From contig NZ_LT559262.1 of NCBI RefSeq assembly GCF_900083545.1, forward strand, positions 2,203,673-2,267,672: a stretch of 64,000 nt of DNA, in the 5' to 3' direction. Each line of letters opens with the position of its first letter. Within the stretch, counting starts at the first letter, position 1. Below the pieces are notes generated by a model. It was given only the letters and a program-made list of their open reading frames with translations. It did no database searches and was not told the origin of the DNA. Of this stretch, positions 55,399 through 64,000 are shown one piece after another. The DNA comes from Alistipes provencensis (lineage in GTDB: Bacteria > Bacteroidota > Bacteroidia > Bacteroidales > Rikenellaceae). The position numbers and the translations under genes are program-made.

Positions 55399-56133
55399 TT
55401 ATCCTTTTGTCCGCACCTTCAGCCGTTCCCAGAGCCACTGGGGGATCAGCCGCCAGCAAAAGACCATCACGGCATAGCGGCGGTCGATCACCACCCGGCG
55501 GCGGGGCCGGCGGAGGATGCGCATGATCCGCGCCGCGACCTTTCCGGCCGGCATCAGCATCGGGTAATTCCCGTCCCCGGCCAGCAGCGGGGTAGCCACG
55601 AATCCCGGGCGGATGTCCGTGAACCGGATGCCATACCCCTCCATCCGGGAGAGCTGGGCCAGTGCGTCGATGTAGGTGTTCTGCATCCGCTTGGTCGCAG
55701 AATAGGCGGGCGCCGATCCGAGGCCCCGGGTGCCGGCGATCGAGCTGATGACGGCCAGATGCCCGCCGCCGTGGGCGCGAAAGTAACCGAAAGCCGCCGT
55801 CACCATCCTTACGAATCCTTCGCCGTTGGTGCGCAGGGTAGCGATCTCGATGTCGGGACGCAGGTCGGTGTTGCGGCTGCCGATCCCCGACGAGTGGAGG
55901 TAGGTGTCCATGCCGCCGAGCCGTTCGATCAGCCGTGCGAGGCGCTCCGGAGCGTCGTCGCGGTTGACATCCAGCGCTTCGACCTCGACCTGCGCGGGGG
56001 CCTCGGCCCGGAGGGCGTCGAGGGCTTCCTGACGGCGTCCCGCCGCTCCGACGCGCCATCCCGCGCGGATGCAGAGCCGTGCAACTTCGAGCCCGATGCC
56101 CGATGTGGCGCCCACGATGACGATACGTTTCAT
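55399..56133 (-). CDS. Short-chain dehydrogenase/reductase
   Basis: The 244-aa protein has the SDR fold: NAD(P)-binding TGxxxGxG-like VIVGATSGIGLEVARL, LHSSGIGS, Ser in VISSIAGTRG and the catalytic YSATKRMQN (Tyr-x-x-x-Lys). The C-terminus is basic with a hydrophobic patch. Substrate unknown. Its ATG overlaps the deaminase stop (ATGA), so the pair is translated together, although no shared pathway is evident. Confidence 0.9.
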   Translation of the reverse strand: MKRIVIVGATSGIGLEVARLCIRAGWRVGAAGRRQEALDALRAEAPAQVEVEALDVNRDDAPERLARLIERLGGMDTYLHSSGIGSRNTDLRPDIEIATLRTNGEGFVRMVTAAFGYFRAHGGGHLAVISSIAGTRGLGSAPAYSATKRMQNTYIDALAQLSRMEGYGIRFTDIRPGFVATPLLAGDGNYPMLMPAGKVAARIMRILRRPRRRVVIDRRYAVMVFCWRLIPQWLWERLKVRTKG

Positions 56134-56558
56134 AGCTGGCACTGCACGCACTCGATGCCGACGCGGCGCAGCAGGTCCAATCCCTCCTCCGAACGGTAAT
56201 CCTCCGCATAGACCACCCGCCTGATGCCCGCCTGAATAATCAGCTTCGAGCACTCGATGCAGGGCGCGGCGGTGATGTAGAGCGTCGACCCGTCGCAGTT
56301 GTTGGCTGACTTGGCGACCTTGGTGATGGCGTTGGCCTCGGCGTGGAGCACATAGGGCTTCGTGCGGCCGTTCTCGTCTTCGCAGATGTTCTCGAAGCCC
56401 GAGGGGGTGCCGTTGTAGCCGTCGGAGATGATCATCTTGTCCTTGACGATCAGCGCCCCGACCTTGCGGCGTACGCAGTATGAATTTTCGGCCCAGATGC
56501 TCGCCATGCGCAGGTAACGCAGGTCCAGTTGGCGCTGTTTCTCCTCCTGATAAGCCAT
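56130..56558 (-). CDS. dCMP/cytidine deaminase family protein
   Basis: The 142-aa zinc enzyme has HAEANAITK (ligand His and catalytic Glu) and PCIECSKLIIQAG (two ligand Cys), plus the GYNGTPSGFENICED block typical of deoxycytidylate deaminases (ComEB-type). It would convert dCMP to dUMP for thymidylate synthesis. It is separated from secA by about 40 bp and is followed by the SDR. Confidence 0.92.
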   Translation of the reverse strand: MAYQEEKQRQLDLRYLRMASIWAENSYCVRRKVGALIVKDKMIISDGYNGTPSGFENICEDENGRTKPYVLHAEANAITKVAKSANNCDGSTLYITAAPCIECSKLIIQAGIRRVVYAEDYRSEEGLDLLRRVGIECVQCQL

Positions 56559-56599
56559 ATCTCTATATTGTTACGCAGATTCCCTCTCAAAGGCATGTC

Positions 56600-59500
56600 T
56601 TACATGCCCTTGCCGTGGCAGTTCTTGTACTTCTTGCCCGAACCGCAGGGACACGGGTCGTTGCGTCCGGCCTTTTTCTCGACGTGCATCGGCATCGGCT
56701 TCTGACGCTCCCCCTGCCCGGCCTGCGCCGCAGCCTGCATGCGCGAAGCCTGCAGCTTGTTGACGTCGACCTTGGCGCGCTCCTGCTGCTGACGCTGCAC
56801 CGCCTCGGCGTTCTGGTCGCGCACGGGGATGTAGGCTTTGTTGAGAATGGCCAGCACGTCGCGGTTGACCTTGACGATCATCTTCGAGAACAGCCCGAAC
56901 GACTCGAACTTGTAGATCAGCAGCGGGTCCTTCTGCTCGTAAGTGGCGTTCTGCACGCTCTGGCGCAGGTCGTCCATCTCGCGCAGGTGCTCGCGCCATG
57001 CGTCGTCGATGGTGGTGAACATCACCACTTTCGAGAATACCTTGTAAATCTCCGCGCCGTCCGTGTTCTTGCATTTCTGCAGGTTCACCGGCACGTTGTA
57101 ACCCAGATGCCCGTCCGTCAGCGGGAAGTAGATGTTCGAATCCAACTGGTCTTTTTTGTCCTCGTAGATGCGCTCCATCACCGGGCGCACCGTGTCGGCC
57201 ACGGCCTTCGCGCGGCGGGCGTAAGCCTCCTTCAGCGCCTTGACGATCACTTCGACCAGCTCCGCGGGCTTGGCGTCCTCATAGGTCTTTTCGTCGATCT
57301 GGGGCTCCACGGCCACCTCGCGGATCAGCTCCATGCGGAAATCCTCGAGGTCGATGCCGCGGTTCTCCTCCACGAAGTTGTCGGCGTAGTCGTACATGAT
57401 GTTATTCAGGTCGATCTCGATGCGCTCTCCGTAGAGGGCGTGGCGGCGGCGGGTGTAGATCACCTCGCGCTGCGAGTTCATCACGTCGTCGTACTCCAGC
57501 AGCCGCTTGCGGATGCCGAAGTTGTTCTCCTCGACCTTCTTCTGGGCGCGTTCGATGGCCTTGGTCATCATCCCGGCCTGAATCACCTCGCCCTCCTTCA
57601 GACCCATGCGGTCCATCATCGCGGCGATGCGGCCCGATCCGAACAGGCGCATCAGGTCGTCCTCGAGCGACACGAAGAACTGCGACGATCCGGGGTCTCC
57701 CTGACGTCCGGCACGTCCGCGCAACTGGCGGTCGACGCGGCGGCTTTCATGGCGCTCCGTACCGATGATCGCCAGACCGCCGGCTTCCTTCACCTCGGGC
57801 GCCAGCTTGATGTCGGTACCGCGGCCCGCCATGTTGGTGGCGATGGTCACCTGCCCCGAACGTCCGGCCTCGGCCACGACCTGTGCCTCCAGCGCATGCT
57901 GTTTGGCATTCAGGACGTTGTGCTTGATGCCGCGGAGCTTGAGCATGCGGCTCAGCAGCTCCGAAATCTCGACCGACGTGGTGCCGACCAGTACCGGGCG
58001 GCCCGCCTCGACGAGCTTGACGATCTCCTCGATCACGGCGTTGTATTTCTCGCGTTTGGTCTTGTAGATCAGGTCCTGACGGTCGTCGCGGACGACCTTG
58101 CGGTTGGTCGGGATCACCACGACGTCCAGTTTGTAGATGCTCCAGAATTCCGAAGCCTCCGTCTCGGCCGTACCGGTCATACCGCCCAGCTTGTGATACA
58201 TGCGGAAGTAGTTCTGCAGCGTGATGGTGGCGAACGTCTGCGTCGCGGCCTCGACCTTCACATGCTCCTTGGCTTCGATGGCCTGATGGAGTCCGTCCGA
58301 GTAGCGGCGGCCTTCGAGGATACGGCCCGTCTGCTCGTCGACGATCTTCACCTTGTTGTCCATCACCACATATTCGATGTCCTTCTCGAACATGGCGAAG
58401 GCCTTCAGCAACTGGATCACCGTGTGTACGCGCTCCGACTTGATCGAGTAGTCGTTGATCACCTCGTCGCGCTTCTGCGCCTTCTCCTCGGGCGTCAGTC
58501 CGGCTTTCTCCAGCTCGGCGACTTCGGCGCCGATGTCGGGCATGACGAAGAATCCGTCCTCGTTGAAGTATTTCGACAGCACCTCGTGGCCCTTGTCCGT
58601 GAGCTCCACCGAGTTGAGTTTCTCATCGATGACGAAGAACAGGTCGTCGGTGATCTCGGGCATGCGGCGGTTGTTGTCCTGCATGTAGGTGTTCTCGGTC
58701 TTCTGCATCAGCGCCTTCACGCCCTGCTCCGAGAGGTATTTGATCAGCGGCTTGTATTTCGGCAGACCCTTGTGGGCGCGGTAGAGCTTCACACCGCCCT
58801 CTTCGGTCTTGCCGGCCGTGATGAGCTGGCGCGCCTCGGCCAGCAGGGCCGTCACGAGGTTCTTCTGCAGGTTGTAGAGATTCTCGATCGCTGGGCGGTA
58901 CTGCTCGAACATCTGGTCGTCGCCCTTGGGCACGGGACCCGAGATGATGAGCGGCGTCCGGGCGTCGTCGATCAGCACCGAGTCGACCTCGTCGACGATG
59001 GCGTAGTGGTGCTTGCGCTGCACGAGGTCCTTGGGCGACGAAGCCATGTTGTCGCGCAGGTAGTCGAAGCCGTATTCGTTGTTGGTTCCGAACGTGATGT
59101 CGGCCATGTAGGCCGCGCGGCGCTCGTCGGAGTTGGGCTGCGTGTCGTCGATGCAGGCTACCGAAAGGCCGTGGAACTGGTACATCGGACCCATCCACTC
59201 GGAGTCACGCTTGGCGAGGTAGTTGTTCACCGTCACCATGTGCACGCCCTTCTTGGCCAGTGCGTTGAGGAATACGGGGAGCGTCGCCACGAGGGTCTTT
59301 CCCTCACCCGTCGCCATCTCGGCGATCTTGCCCTGATGGAGCACCACGCCGCCGAACAACTGTACGTCGTAGTGGATCATGTCCCACTTCATGTCGTTGC
59401 CGCCGGCCAGCCAGTGGGTGGCGTAGACGGCCTTGTCGCCCTCGATGGTGACGAAATCCTTCGTCGCGGCGAGGTTGCGGTCGAAATCGTTGGCCGTCAC

Positions 59501-59893
59501 CACGACCGTGTCGTTCTGGGCGAAGCGGCGCGCCGTGTCCTTCATGATGGCGAACGCCTCGGGGAGGATTTTGTCGAGTACCTCCTCGATCTTCTCGTCG
59601 ATGCGCTTGGTCGTCTCGTCGATCTCCTTCGAGACCTTCTCCTTCTCTTCTAACTGCGTCTCGGGCTTCTCGAGGATGGTTTTCAGTTCGACGATGTGCG
59701 CCTCGTCCGCGGCGATGAAGTCGGCGATCTGCTTCTTCAGCGCCTCGCTGCGGGCGCGCAGTTCGTCGTTCGAGAGCTTCTCGATCGAGGGATAGACGGC
59801 CTTGATCTTCTCCAGATAAGGCTCGATCTGTTTGCGGTCCTTGTCGGCTTTCGAACCGAAAAGGACTTTGATTATACTTGCAAGAATATCCAT
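56600..59893 (-). CDS. secA: Protein translocase ATPase SecA
   Basis: The 1097-aa motor drives preproteins through SecYEG. Visible: [17 protein letters not shown] (Walker A), [19 protein letters not shown] (DEAD-like box), [29 protein letters not shown] (motif VI) and the C-terminal zinc finger [17 protein letters not shown]. It is longer than the E. coli protein (901 aa) because of insertions in the N-terminal half, a known Bacteroidetes trait. No operon partner upstream. Confidence 0.98.
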   Translation of the reverse strand: MDILASIIKVLFGSKADKDRKQIEPYLEKIKAVYPSIEKLSNDELRARSEALKKQIADFIAADEAHIVELKTILEKPETQLEEKEKVSKEIDETTKRIDEKIEEVLDKILPEAFAIMKDTARRFAQNDTVVVTANDFDRNLAATKDFVTIEGDKAVYATHWLAGGNDMKWDMIHYDVQLFGGVVLHQGKIAEMATGEGKTLVATLPVFLNALAKKGVHMVTVNNYLAKRDSEWMGPMYQFHGLSVACIDDTQPNSDERRAAYMADITFGTNNEYGFDYLRDNMASSPKDLVQRKHHYAIVDEVDSVLIDDARTPLIISGPVPKGDDQMFEQYRPAIENLYNLQKNLVTALLAEARQLITAGKTEEGGVKLYRAHKGLPKYKPLIKYLSEQGVKALMQKTENTYMQDNNRRMPEITDDLFFVIDEKLNSVELTDKGHEVLSKYFNEDGFFVMPDIGAEVAELEKAGLTPEEKAQKRDEVINDYSIKSERVHTVIQLLKAFAMFEKDIEYVVMDNKVKIVDEQTGRILEGRRYSDGLHQAIEAKEHVKVEAATQTFATITLQNYFRMYHKLGGMTGTAETEASEFWSIYKLDVVVIPTNRKVVRDDRQDLIYKTKREKYNAVIEEIVKLVEAGRPVLVGTTSVEISELLSRMLKLRGIKHNVLNAKQHALEAQVVAEAGRSGQVTIATNMAGRGTDIKLAPEVKEAGGLAIIGTERHESRRVDRQLRGRAGRQGDPGSSQFFVSLEDDLMRLFGSGRIAAMMDRMGLKEGEVIQAGMMTKAIERAQKKVEENNFGIRKRLLEYDDVMNSQREVIYTRRRHALYGERIEIDLNNIMYDYADNFVEENRGIDLEDFRMELIREVAVEPQIDEKTYEDAKPAELVEVIVKALKEAYARRAKAVADTVRPVMERIYEDKKDQLDSNIYFPLTDGHLGYNVPVNLQKCKNTDGAEIYKVFSKVVMFTTIDDAWREHLREMDDLRQSVQNATYEQKDPLLIYKFESFGLFSKMIVKVNRDVLAILNKAYIPVRDQNAEAVQRQQQERAKVDVNKLQASRMQAAAQAGQGERQKPMPMHVEKKAGRNDPCPCGSGKKYKNCHGKGM

Positions 59894-59933
59894 AATGTTG
59901 TTGTTGTTTTCGGAGTTACGGTTCTAAATCCTA

Positions 59934-59941
59934 CAAAAATA
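59934..59941 (-). promoter_or_regulatory. Putative -7 box of secA
   Basis: Minus-strand TATTTTTG (59941-59934) fits TAnnTTTG and lies 40 bp before the secA ATG. No clear TTTG box at the right distance. Confidence 0.4.
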
Positions 59942-59997
59942 AGAATAATTTTTCGAAATCCATCCGGGCAGCCGCCTCAGAATGGGTTTTCTGCGAA

Positions 59998-60939
59998 TTA
60001 TTTTGCCGGGAAAGGGTCCTCGGCGATCTCGTCGTCGAGGATGCGGATGAGCTTCGGGCCTCCGTGGTCGTAGTTGAGGTGCGAGGCGTCGAAGAAATCG
60101 TCGGCCGTGAACCGCCTGTCTTTCAGCAGGTCCACATAGCGGACGTTGGGGAATTCCCGGGCCAGCGACGTGCCGATCTGCCGCGTGAGGGCCACGACTT
60201 CGTCCGAAAGGTGTTCGTAGTAGGTGGGCCATGTCGGTGGGGTGTAGAGCACCATCCGGACGCCGCGCGCCGCACAGTCGGCGGCGATGCGGCGCAGCAC
60301 CTCGCGGTTGTGGGCCACGTCTTCGGGATCGAACGCCGAATGGTTCCGGGCGACGCCTTCGGCCGTGCGCTGGTCCCAGTCGGGGCGCCGGTTGTCGCGC
60401 AGGACCATGTAGGAGCCGAATTCGTCCTGCGGGGTGTTGCCTTCGGCGCGGATGTCGCCGGGCGACAGCGCATGTTTCAGGTAGCGGAACGCCGGCGAGG
60501 GGTAGGCGATGATGTAACGCTCCTTGAAGGCGTACCACGGTCCCGGCAGGTCGTAATTGATCGTGTAGAACGGGACGCGCCACTGTTCGCCGTCCTTGCG
60601 GAGCCGGTGGTGGATGCTCCAGCACGAGAGCGAGATCACCACGCCGCGCAGCGACGTGAGCCGGCCGGCATACTTTTCCCACAGCTCCAGATCGCGGTCG
60701 AGCGGCTGTCCGTGATAGGCGAGGTTGAATCCCCGGAATTTCGAGGCGTGGAAATCGAGCCCGTAGAAGGCGTGCGAGAGCCCCAGCGAGAGTACCTCTA
60801 TCTGCGGGGCGTGCCGTTCCATGTAGGCGGCCTTGTATCCGAGCTGGTGGGGAATGCTGCGCAGTCCCCATTCCGCGCCGGCGGCCGCGGCGGCTACGGG
60901 CAGTACGAACCAGAATATGCGTCGCAGGAATCGGTTCAT
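59998..60939 (-). CDS. SGNH-like envelope protein partnered with MBOAT
   Basis: The 313-aa protein has an N-terminal membrane anchor (IFWFVLPVAAAAAGAEW). SGNH-like features are LSLGLSHAFYGLDFHASK in the block I position and DASHLNYDHGGP near the end, with an Asp-x-x-His dyad. Such proteins (AlgX/AlgJ, PatB, DltD types) work with MBOAT proteins to transfer acyl groups to polysaccharides. It starts 7 bp after the MBOAT stop, so the two form a unit. The block I serine is in the form GLSH rather than GDSH, so the assignment is moderate. Confidence 0.72.
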   Translation of the reverse strand: MNRFLRRIFWFVLPVAAAAAGAEWGLRSIPHQLGYKAAYMERHAPQIEVLSLGLSHAFYGLDFHASKFRGFNLAYHGQPLDRDLELWEKYAGRLTSLRGVVISLSCWSIHHRLRKDGEQWRVPFYTINYDLPGPWYAFKERYIIAYPSPAFRYLKHALSPGDIRAEGNTPQDEFGSYMVLRDNRRPDWDQRTAEGVARNHSAFDPEDVAHNREVLRRIAADCAARGVRMVLYTPPTWPTYYEHLSDEVVALTRQIGTSLAREFPNVRYVDLLKDRRFTADDFFDASHLNYDHGGPKLIRILDDEIAEDPFPAK

Positions 60940-60946
60940 GGCAGGA

Positions 60947-62401
60947 TCAGAATTGGAAATAGATGAACGTCTGCTGCTGGGCGTGCATGATGTAGATGCC
61001 CAGTATCAGCAGGTAATAAACGGCATAGCGCACGCTCTGGCGGCGGATGCGGGCCCGTCCGGTCAGTTGCAGCCCGTGCTGGCGGGTCCGCTGGCTCCAT
61101 TCGACCGCGATCAGGATCACCACGCCGATGATGGCGTTGATGCCGGGCGATTCGTAGCTGCCGCCGAGCGCCACGCGGTCGAAGAGCGCCGGGGAAAAGA
61201 TGCGCCGGATGTAGTGCCATGCGTCGCCGATGCTTTCGGCGCGGAAGATGATCCAGCCCACGGCCGCCAGCGCAAAGGTCGATGCGATTTGCAGGGCCTC
61301 CCGTGCCGTCGGCAGGGTGCGTCCTGCGGCGACGTCCCCGGTGTATTTGCGGTTGCGTCCCGAGAGGATCAGCGGCAGGAAAAGCAGTGCGTGGTAACCG
61401 CCCCATGCGATGAAGGTCCAGTTGGCGCCGTGCCAGAATCCGCTGACGAGGAAGATGACCAGCGTGTTGCGGAATACCGTCCATTTCGAACCCCGGCTGC
61501 CGCCCAGCGGGATGTAGACGTAGTCGCGGAACCATGTGGTGAGCGAGATGTGCCAGCGGCGCCAGAATTCGGCGATGTCGCGCGAGAAGTAGGGGTAGTT
61601 GAAATTGCGCATGAGGCTGAATCCGAACAGCCGCGAGATGCCGATGGCGATGTCCGAGTAGCCCGAGAAATCGCCGTATATCTGGAACGAGAAGGCCACG
61701 GCCCCGATGACGAGCGCCCCTCCCGAGAGGGTCTCGTAGTTGTCGAAGATGCCGTTGGCCAGAATGGCGCAGTTGTCCGCCACGACGATCTTCTTGAAGA
61801 ATCCCCACAGCGCCTGCCGCAGTCCGTCCACGGCCTGCGCCGTGTCGAACGCCCGCGGCCGCAGGAACTGCGGCAGCAGGTTGGTGGCCCGCTCGATGGG
61901 TCCGGCCACCAGTTGTGGAAAAAAGGAGATGAAGGCGAAGAAGGCGACGACGTCGCGCGTCGGAGCGAGTTTCCCGCGATGCACGTCGATCGAGTAGCTC
62001 AGGGCCTGAAAGGTATAGAACGAGATGCCGACCGGCAGGATGATCTGCAGCAGGAGGTTGTCGTAGGCGGCGATGTGGAAGAGTTCGGCGAACGAGGCGA
62101 CGAAGAAGTCGTAGTATTTGAAGATGCCGAGGATGCCGAGGTTGAGCAGGATGTTCCCCACGCTGACGATGCTGCCCAGCGGCTTTCCGCGGAAGCGTTC
62201 GATCAGGAGCCCGCTGGCGTAGCTGCACAGCGACGTGAAGGCGATCAGTATCAGAAACCGCCAGTCCCACCAGCCGTAGAAGAGGTAGCTGGCCCCTACG
62301 ACGAAGAGGTTCTGCGCCCGCAGGCTGCGGTTGAACACGAACCAGTAGAGCAGGAAGACGACCGGAAGAAACAGTGCGAACTCGAATGAATTGAAAAGCA
62401 T
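60947..62401 (-). CDS. MBOAT-family O-acyltransferase
   Basis: The 484-aa polytopic protein starts MLFNSFEFALFLPVVFLLYW and matches the AlgI/DltB branch: YLFYGWWDWRFLILI, FFPQLVAGPIERATNLLPQ, DFSGYSDIAIGISRLFGF and FLVSGFWHGANWTFIAWG with the catalytic His. It carries acyl groups, usually acetyl, across the inner membrane for modification of an envelope polysaccharide. The acceptor is unknown. Confidence 0.94.
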   Translation of the reverse strand: MLFNSFEFALFLPVVFLLYWFVFNRSLRAQNLFVVGASYLFYGWWDWRFLILIAFTSLCSYASGLLIERFRGKPLGSIVSVGNILLNLGILGIFKYYDFFVASFAELFHIAAYDNLLLQIILPVGISFYTFQALSYSIDVHRGKLAPTRDVVAFFAFISFFPQLVAGPIERATNLLPQFLRPRAFDTAQAVDGLRQALWGFFKKIVVADNCAILANGIFDNYETLSGGALVIGAVAFSFQIYGDFSGYSDIAIGISRLFGFSLMRNFNYPYFSRDIAEFWRRWHISLTTWFRDYVYIPLGGSRGSKWTVFRNTLVIFLVSGFWHGANWTFIAWGGYHALLFLPLILSGRNRKYTGDVAAGRTLPTAREALQIASTFALAAVGWIIFRAESIGDAWHYIRRIFSPALFDRVALGGSYESPGINAIIGVVILIAVEWSQRTRQHGLQLTGRARIRRQSVRYAVYYLLILGIYIMHAQQQTFIYFQF

Positions 62402-62466
62402 GGGTGTAAACACGATTTACGGCAGATGCCGGACTTCGGGTCTGCCGTCGGGAGCGTGAAACTGCA

Positions 62467-62498
62467 CAAAAGTAATTATTTTTCCGGAAAAGCCCAAA
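62467..62498 (-). promoter_or_regulatory. Promoter of the MBOAT-SGNH operon
   Basis: Minus-strand TTTG (62498-62495), 20-bp spacer, TACTTTTG (62474-62467); a full consensus match. A ~60-nt leader follows, with an acggcaga/tctgccgt inverted repeat at 62420-62448. Confidence 0.75.
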
Positions 62499-62508
62499 TG
62501 TCCGCCGT

Positions 62509-63465
62509 TCAGTCTTCTGCCATGGTCGTTTGCCGCACGATCCGTCGTCCGACGGGACACGCCGCACAGCGTTTTCCGGCGCAGTACTCGGTGGCCAGTT
62601 GCAGCAGGGCCTGCGATTCGAAGGCGTTGCGGGGCCGGACGCCTGCCGACATCCAGTCGCGCATGTAGCGGTTGTCCTCGGCCGGCAGCCGCTCCATGAG
62701 CGTCAGGGCGCTGTCGCGCAGCCGCTCGTTGGCCGTGTAACTGCCGTAGGCGAATTGCAGCACCGCGACCAGATTGATGCCGATGATGTTGGCCTTGAAC
62801 GCCCCGATGCGCTTGGGACTTTCGTCGCTCTCGGCGCCGGGGATGTGGTGCGTGCGCCAGTAGGGCGACGCCTCGATGCAGAACAGCTCCCGAATATCCT
62901 CCTCCGTGCGGCAGGACATGGCGCGCTCCATCACGAACTCGTCCTGCGAGAAGAACTCCGCGGCCTGCGCCAGCCGCAGCACCGGGTGGTTGGCCGGGCG
63001 TATCTCGGTCAGCGTCCATGCCGAAGCCTCCATCGGCTCGATGCCGTATTTGGCTGCGAGGTATTCGAAACTGCGTTTCAGATCGAGCGTGTAGGTGTCG
63101 TTGCGGTAGAGCTCCAGCAACCCCGAAGCGCCGAACAGCATCGCCTCGACGGCATGCGGGGCCAGCCGTTCGCGCAGCACGGTCTTGTAGGGCACGCGCC
63201 GCGCCAGTTCGAGGTAAGCCTCCTGATTGCGGCGGTCGCCCAGCGTGCGGAAATAGAGCAGGTAGAAGGTCTGGTTCCAGTTGTCGGCGGCCTCGCTGCG
63301 GAGCTCCCCGACCATGCGCATCTTGCGGCTGAGGCGGTCGAAAATCAGCGCCGTGCAGATCTCGGTGCGCTGGAGCGTGCCGAGCCCGCCGAGGTAACCG
63401 CCGCAGGCGTACTCTCTGGCTCCGGCCTGCAGCCGTTCCACCGTGCGTTCCGCCGTGCCCGCCAT
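62509..63465 (-). CDS. DUF2851 family protein, shortened at the N-terminus
   Basis: The 318-aa protein contains the C-terminal part of DUF2851: DNWNQTFYLLYFRTLGDRRN, HAVEAMLFGASGLLELYRND, PANHPVLRLAQAAEFF and YCAGKRCAACPVGRRI. Typical members are about 420 aa and begin with a nuclease-like block (NxDAGPDF, HxxxSDW), which is missing here. The start is 1 bp after the stop of the neighbouring DUF59 gene, so there is no room for it. Function unknown. Confidence 0.8.
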   Translation of the reverse strand: MAGTAERTVERLQAGAREYACGGYLGGLGTLQRTEICTALIFDRLSRKMRMVGELRSEAADNWNQTFYLLYFRTLGDRRNQEAYLELARRVPYKTVLRERLAPHAVEAMLFGASGLLELYRNDTYTLDLKRSFEYLAAKYGIEPMEASAWTLTEIRPANHPVLRLAQAAEFFSQDEFVMERAMSCRTEEDIRELFCIEASPYWRTHHIPGAESDESPKRIGAFKANIIGINLVAVLQFAYGSYTANERLRDSALTLMERLPAEDNRYMRDWMSAGVRPRNAFESQALLQLATEYCAGKRCAACPVGRRIVRQTTMAED

Positions 63466-63466
63466 C

Positions 63467-63787
63467 TCAGAACATATTGAGTTCCAGCAGCGCTTCTTCA
63501 GTCATCATGCTCTTGTCCCACACGGGGTCGAACGTGAGAATGACGTTCACCGATTTCACGCCTTTGACCTTTCCGACCTGAATGTTCACGTCCTCGACGA
63601 GCATGTCAGCCATCGGGCAGTTGGGGGCGGTGAGGGTCATGCGTATCGTAGCCACGCCGTCAGGCGTGTAGTCGATCTCGTAGATCAGCCCCAGATCGTA
63701 GATGTTGACCGGGATTTCGGGGTCGTATATGTTCTTGAGGGTGGCGACTATGTCTTTTTCCACCTGCAGGATCTCTTCGGGTGTCAT
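63467..63787 (-). CDS. MIP18/DUF59 family Fe-S assembly factor
   Basis: The 106-aa protein has the family motif YDPEIPVNIYDLGLIYEI and TLTAPNCPMADMLVEDV with the conserved cysteine that can bind a metal or Fe-S cluster. It is related to SufT/PaaD. Together with sufE just upstream it points to a cluster-assembly operon of the SUF type. Confidence 0.93.
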   Translation of the reverse strand: MTPEEILQVEKDIVATLKNIYDPEIPVNIYDLGLIYEIDYTPDGVATIRMTLTAPNCPMADMLVEDVNIQVGKVKGVKSVNVILTFDPVWDKSMMTEEALLELNMF

Positions 63788-63794
63788 TGCCTTT

Positions 63795-64000
63795 TTACTT
63801 GTTTTTGCTTGCGTATGCCAGTGCGTACAGCCGCATCTGCTTGACCATCGACACCAGCCCGTTGGCCCGCGTGGGCGAGAGGTTGGCCGAAAGCCCGATG
63901 GCGTCGATGAAGTAGAGCTCCGTGTCGAGTATCTCCTGCGGCGTGCGGCCGTTCAGTACGCGGATCAATAACGCGATAATGCCCTTGGTTATTATGGCGT
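63795..64000 (-). CDS. sufE: Cysteine desulfuration protein SufE (partial, 5' end outside window)
   Basis: The last ~68 residues are visible: GIIALLIRVLNGRTPQEILD, then IDAIGLSANLSPTRANGLVSM and a C-terminal YASKNK. This matches the SufE C-terminal half (LIxxxNG, GL..LSPxRxNG). SufE passes sulfur from SufS to the cluster scaffold. The catalytic cysteine lies upstream of the window. Confidence 0.92.
   Translation of the reverse strand, partial: AIITKGIIALLIRVLNGRTPQEILDTELYFIDAIGLSANLSPTRANGLVSMVKQMRLYALAYASKNK

Noticed and set aside
56480..59653. A 1057-codon plus-strand open frame opposite secA
   Set aside because: Repetitive hydrophobic/His-rich translation without motifs; it is the antisense of conserved SecA codons.

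Overview
The window is chromosomal DNA from a GC-rich member of the Bacteroidales, most probably Alistipes or a close Rikenellaceae relative. The evidence is two SusC/SusD pairs, a hybrid two-component sensor (HTCS), a fimbrillin-type lipoprotein, DUF5107, DUF2851 and DUF5117-like families, and promoters of the Bacteroidetes sigma type (TTTG, about 19-22 bp spacer, TAnnTTTG) in front of many genes. The genus is an inference from gene content and base composition. I see no tRNA, rRNA, CRISPR array, integrase or insertion sequence.

Layout. 1-2.7 kb: a ClC-type chloride channel (cut by the window edge) behind trpS, both on the minus strand, then a divergent oxyR. 3.9-5.1 kb: two tandem paralogous small lipoprotein genes, both interrupted just after the lipobox. 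5.2-12.2 kb: a plus-strand housekeeping run, rsfS-ftsH-cdsA-psd-AI-2E-type permease-riboflavin kinase domain-ahcY, closed by a strong terminator. 12.3-14.1 kb: a DUF456 membrane protein and the panC-panD operon. 14.2-36.4 kb: one large minus-strand polysaccharide utilisation locus (PUL). In transcription order it holds a fimbrillin-like lipoprotein, an Asp-box lipoprotein, the HTCS, a GH2 glycosidase (frameshifted), SusC, SusD, a DUF5107-TPR protein, a Ser-type sulfatase, an aldose 1-epimerase and a second Asp-box lipoprotein. 36.6-38.7 kb: a dipeptidyl peptidase III lipoprotein. 38.7-45.2 kb: a repeat-rich intergenic stretch, a secreted protein, rubredoxin, a PH-like membrane protein, ispD, an M23 peptidase lipoprotein, and the plus-strand lpxK-PNP-ssb. 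45.2-55.3 kb: a second Sus-type locus containing a LytS-like sensor kinase, a zinc metalloprotease, SusC, SusD and a LytTR response regulator. 55.4-64 kb: an SDR, a dCMP-type deaminase, secA, an MBOAT plus SGNH-like acylation pair, DUF2851, a MIP18/DUF59 protein and the end of sufE.

The most unusual feature is a set of four runs of exactly nine G (coding strand). Two lie at the signal-peptide/mature-protein junction of exported proteins and put them out of frame by one base. Two lie in frame inside signalling proteins: the propeller of the PUL HTCS and the linker of the LytTR regulator. I saw no G or C run of 7 or 8 anywhere else in the window, so these look like slipped-strand contingency loci. 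A perfect 35-bp tandem duplication that breaks the PUL's GH2 gene is a fifth potentially reversible switch. A second novelty is a ~74-nt hairpin element present twice, in two convergent intergenic regions, whose stem sequences differ in a compensatory way while the flanks are conserved.

How the genes work together: the PUL should sense a glycan with the HTCS, capture and import it with SusC/SusD, and process it with sulfatase, GH2 and other surface or periplasmic enzymes. A sulfated host glycan such as mucin is a reasonable but unproven substrate. The second Sus-type locus pairs a metalloprotease with a SusCD transporter and a separated LytS/LytTR pair, which suggests peptide or glycopeptide acquisition.
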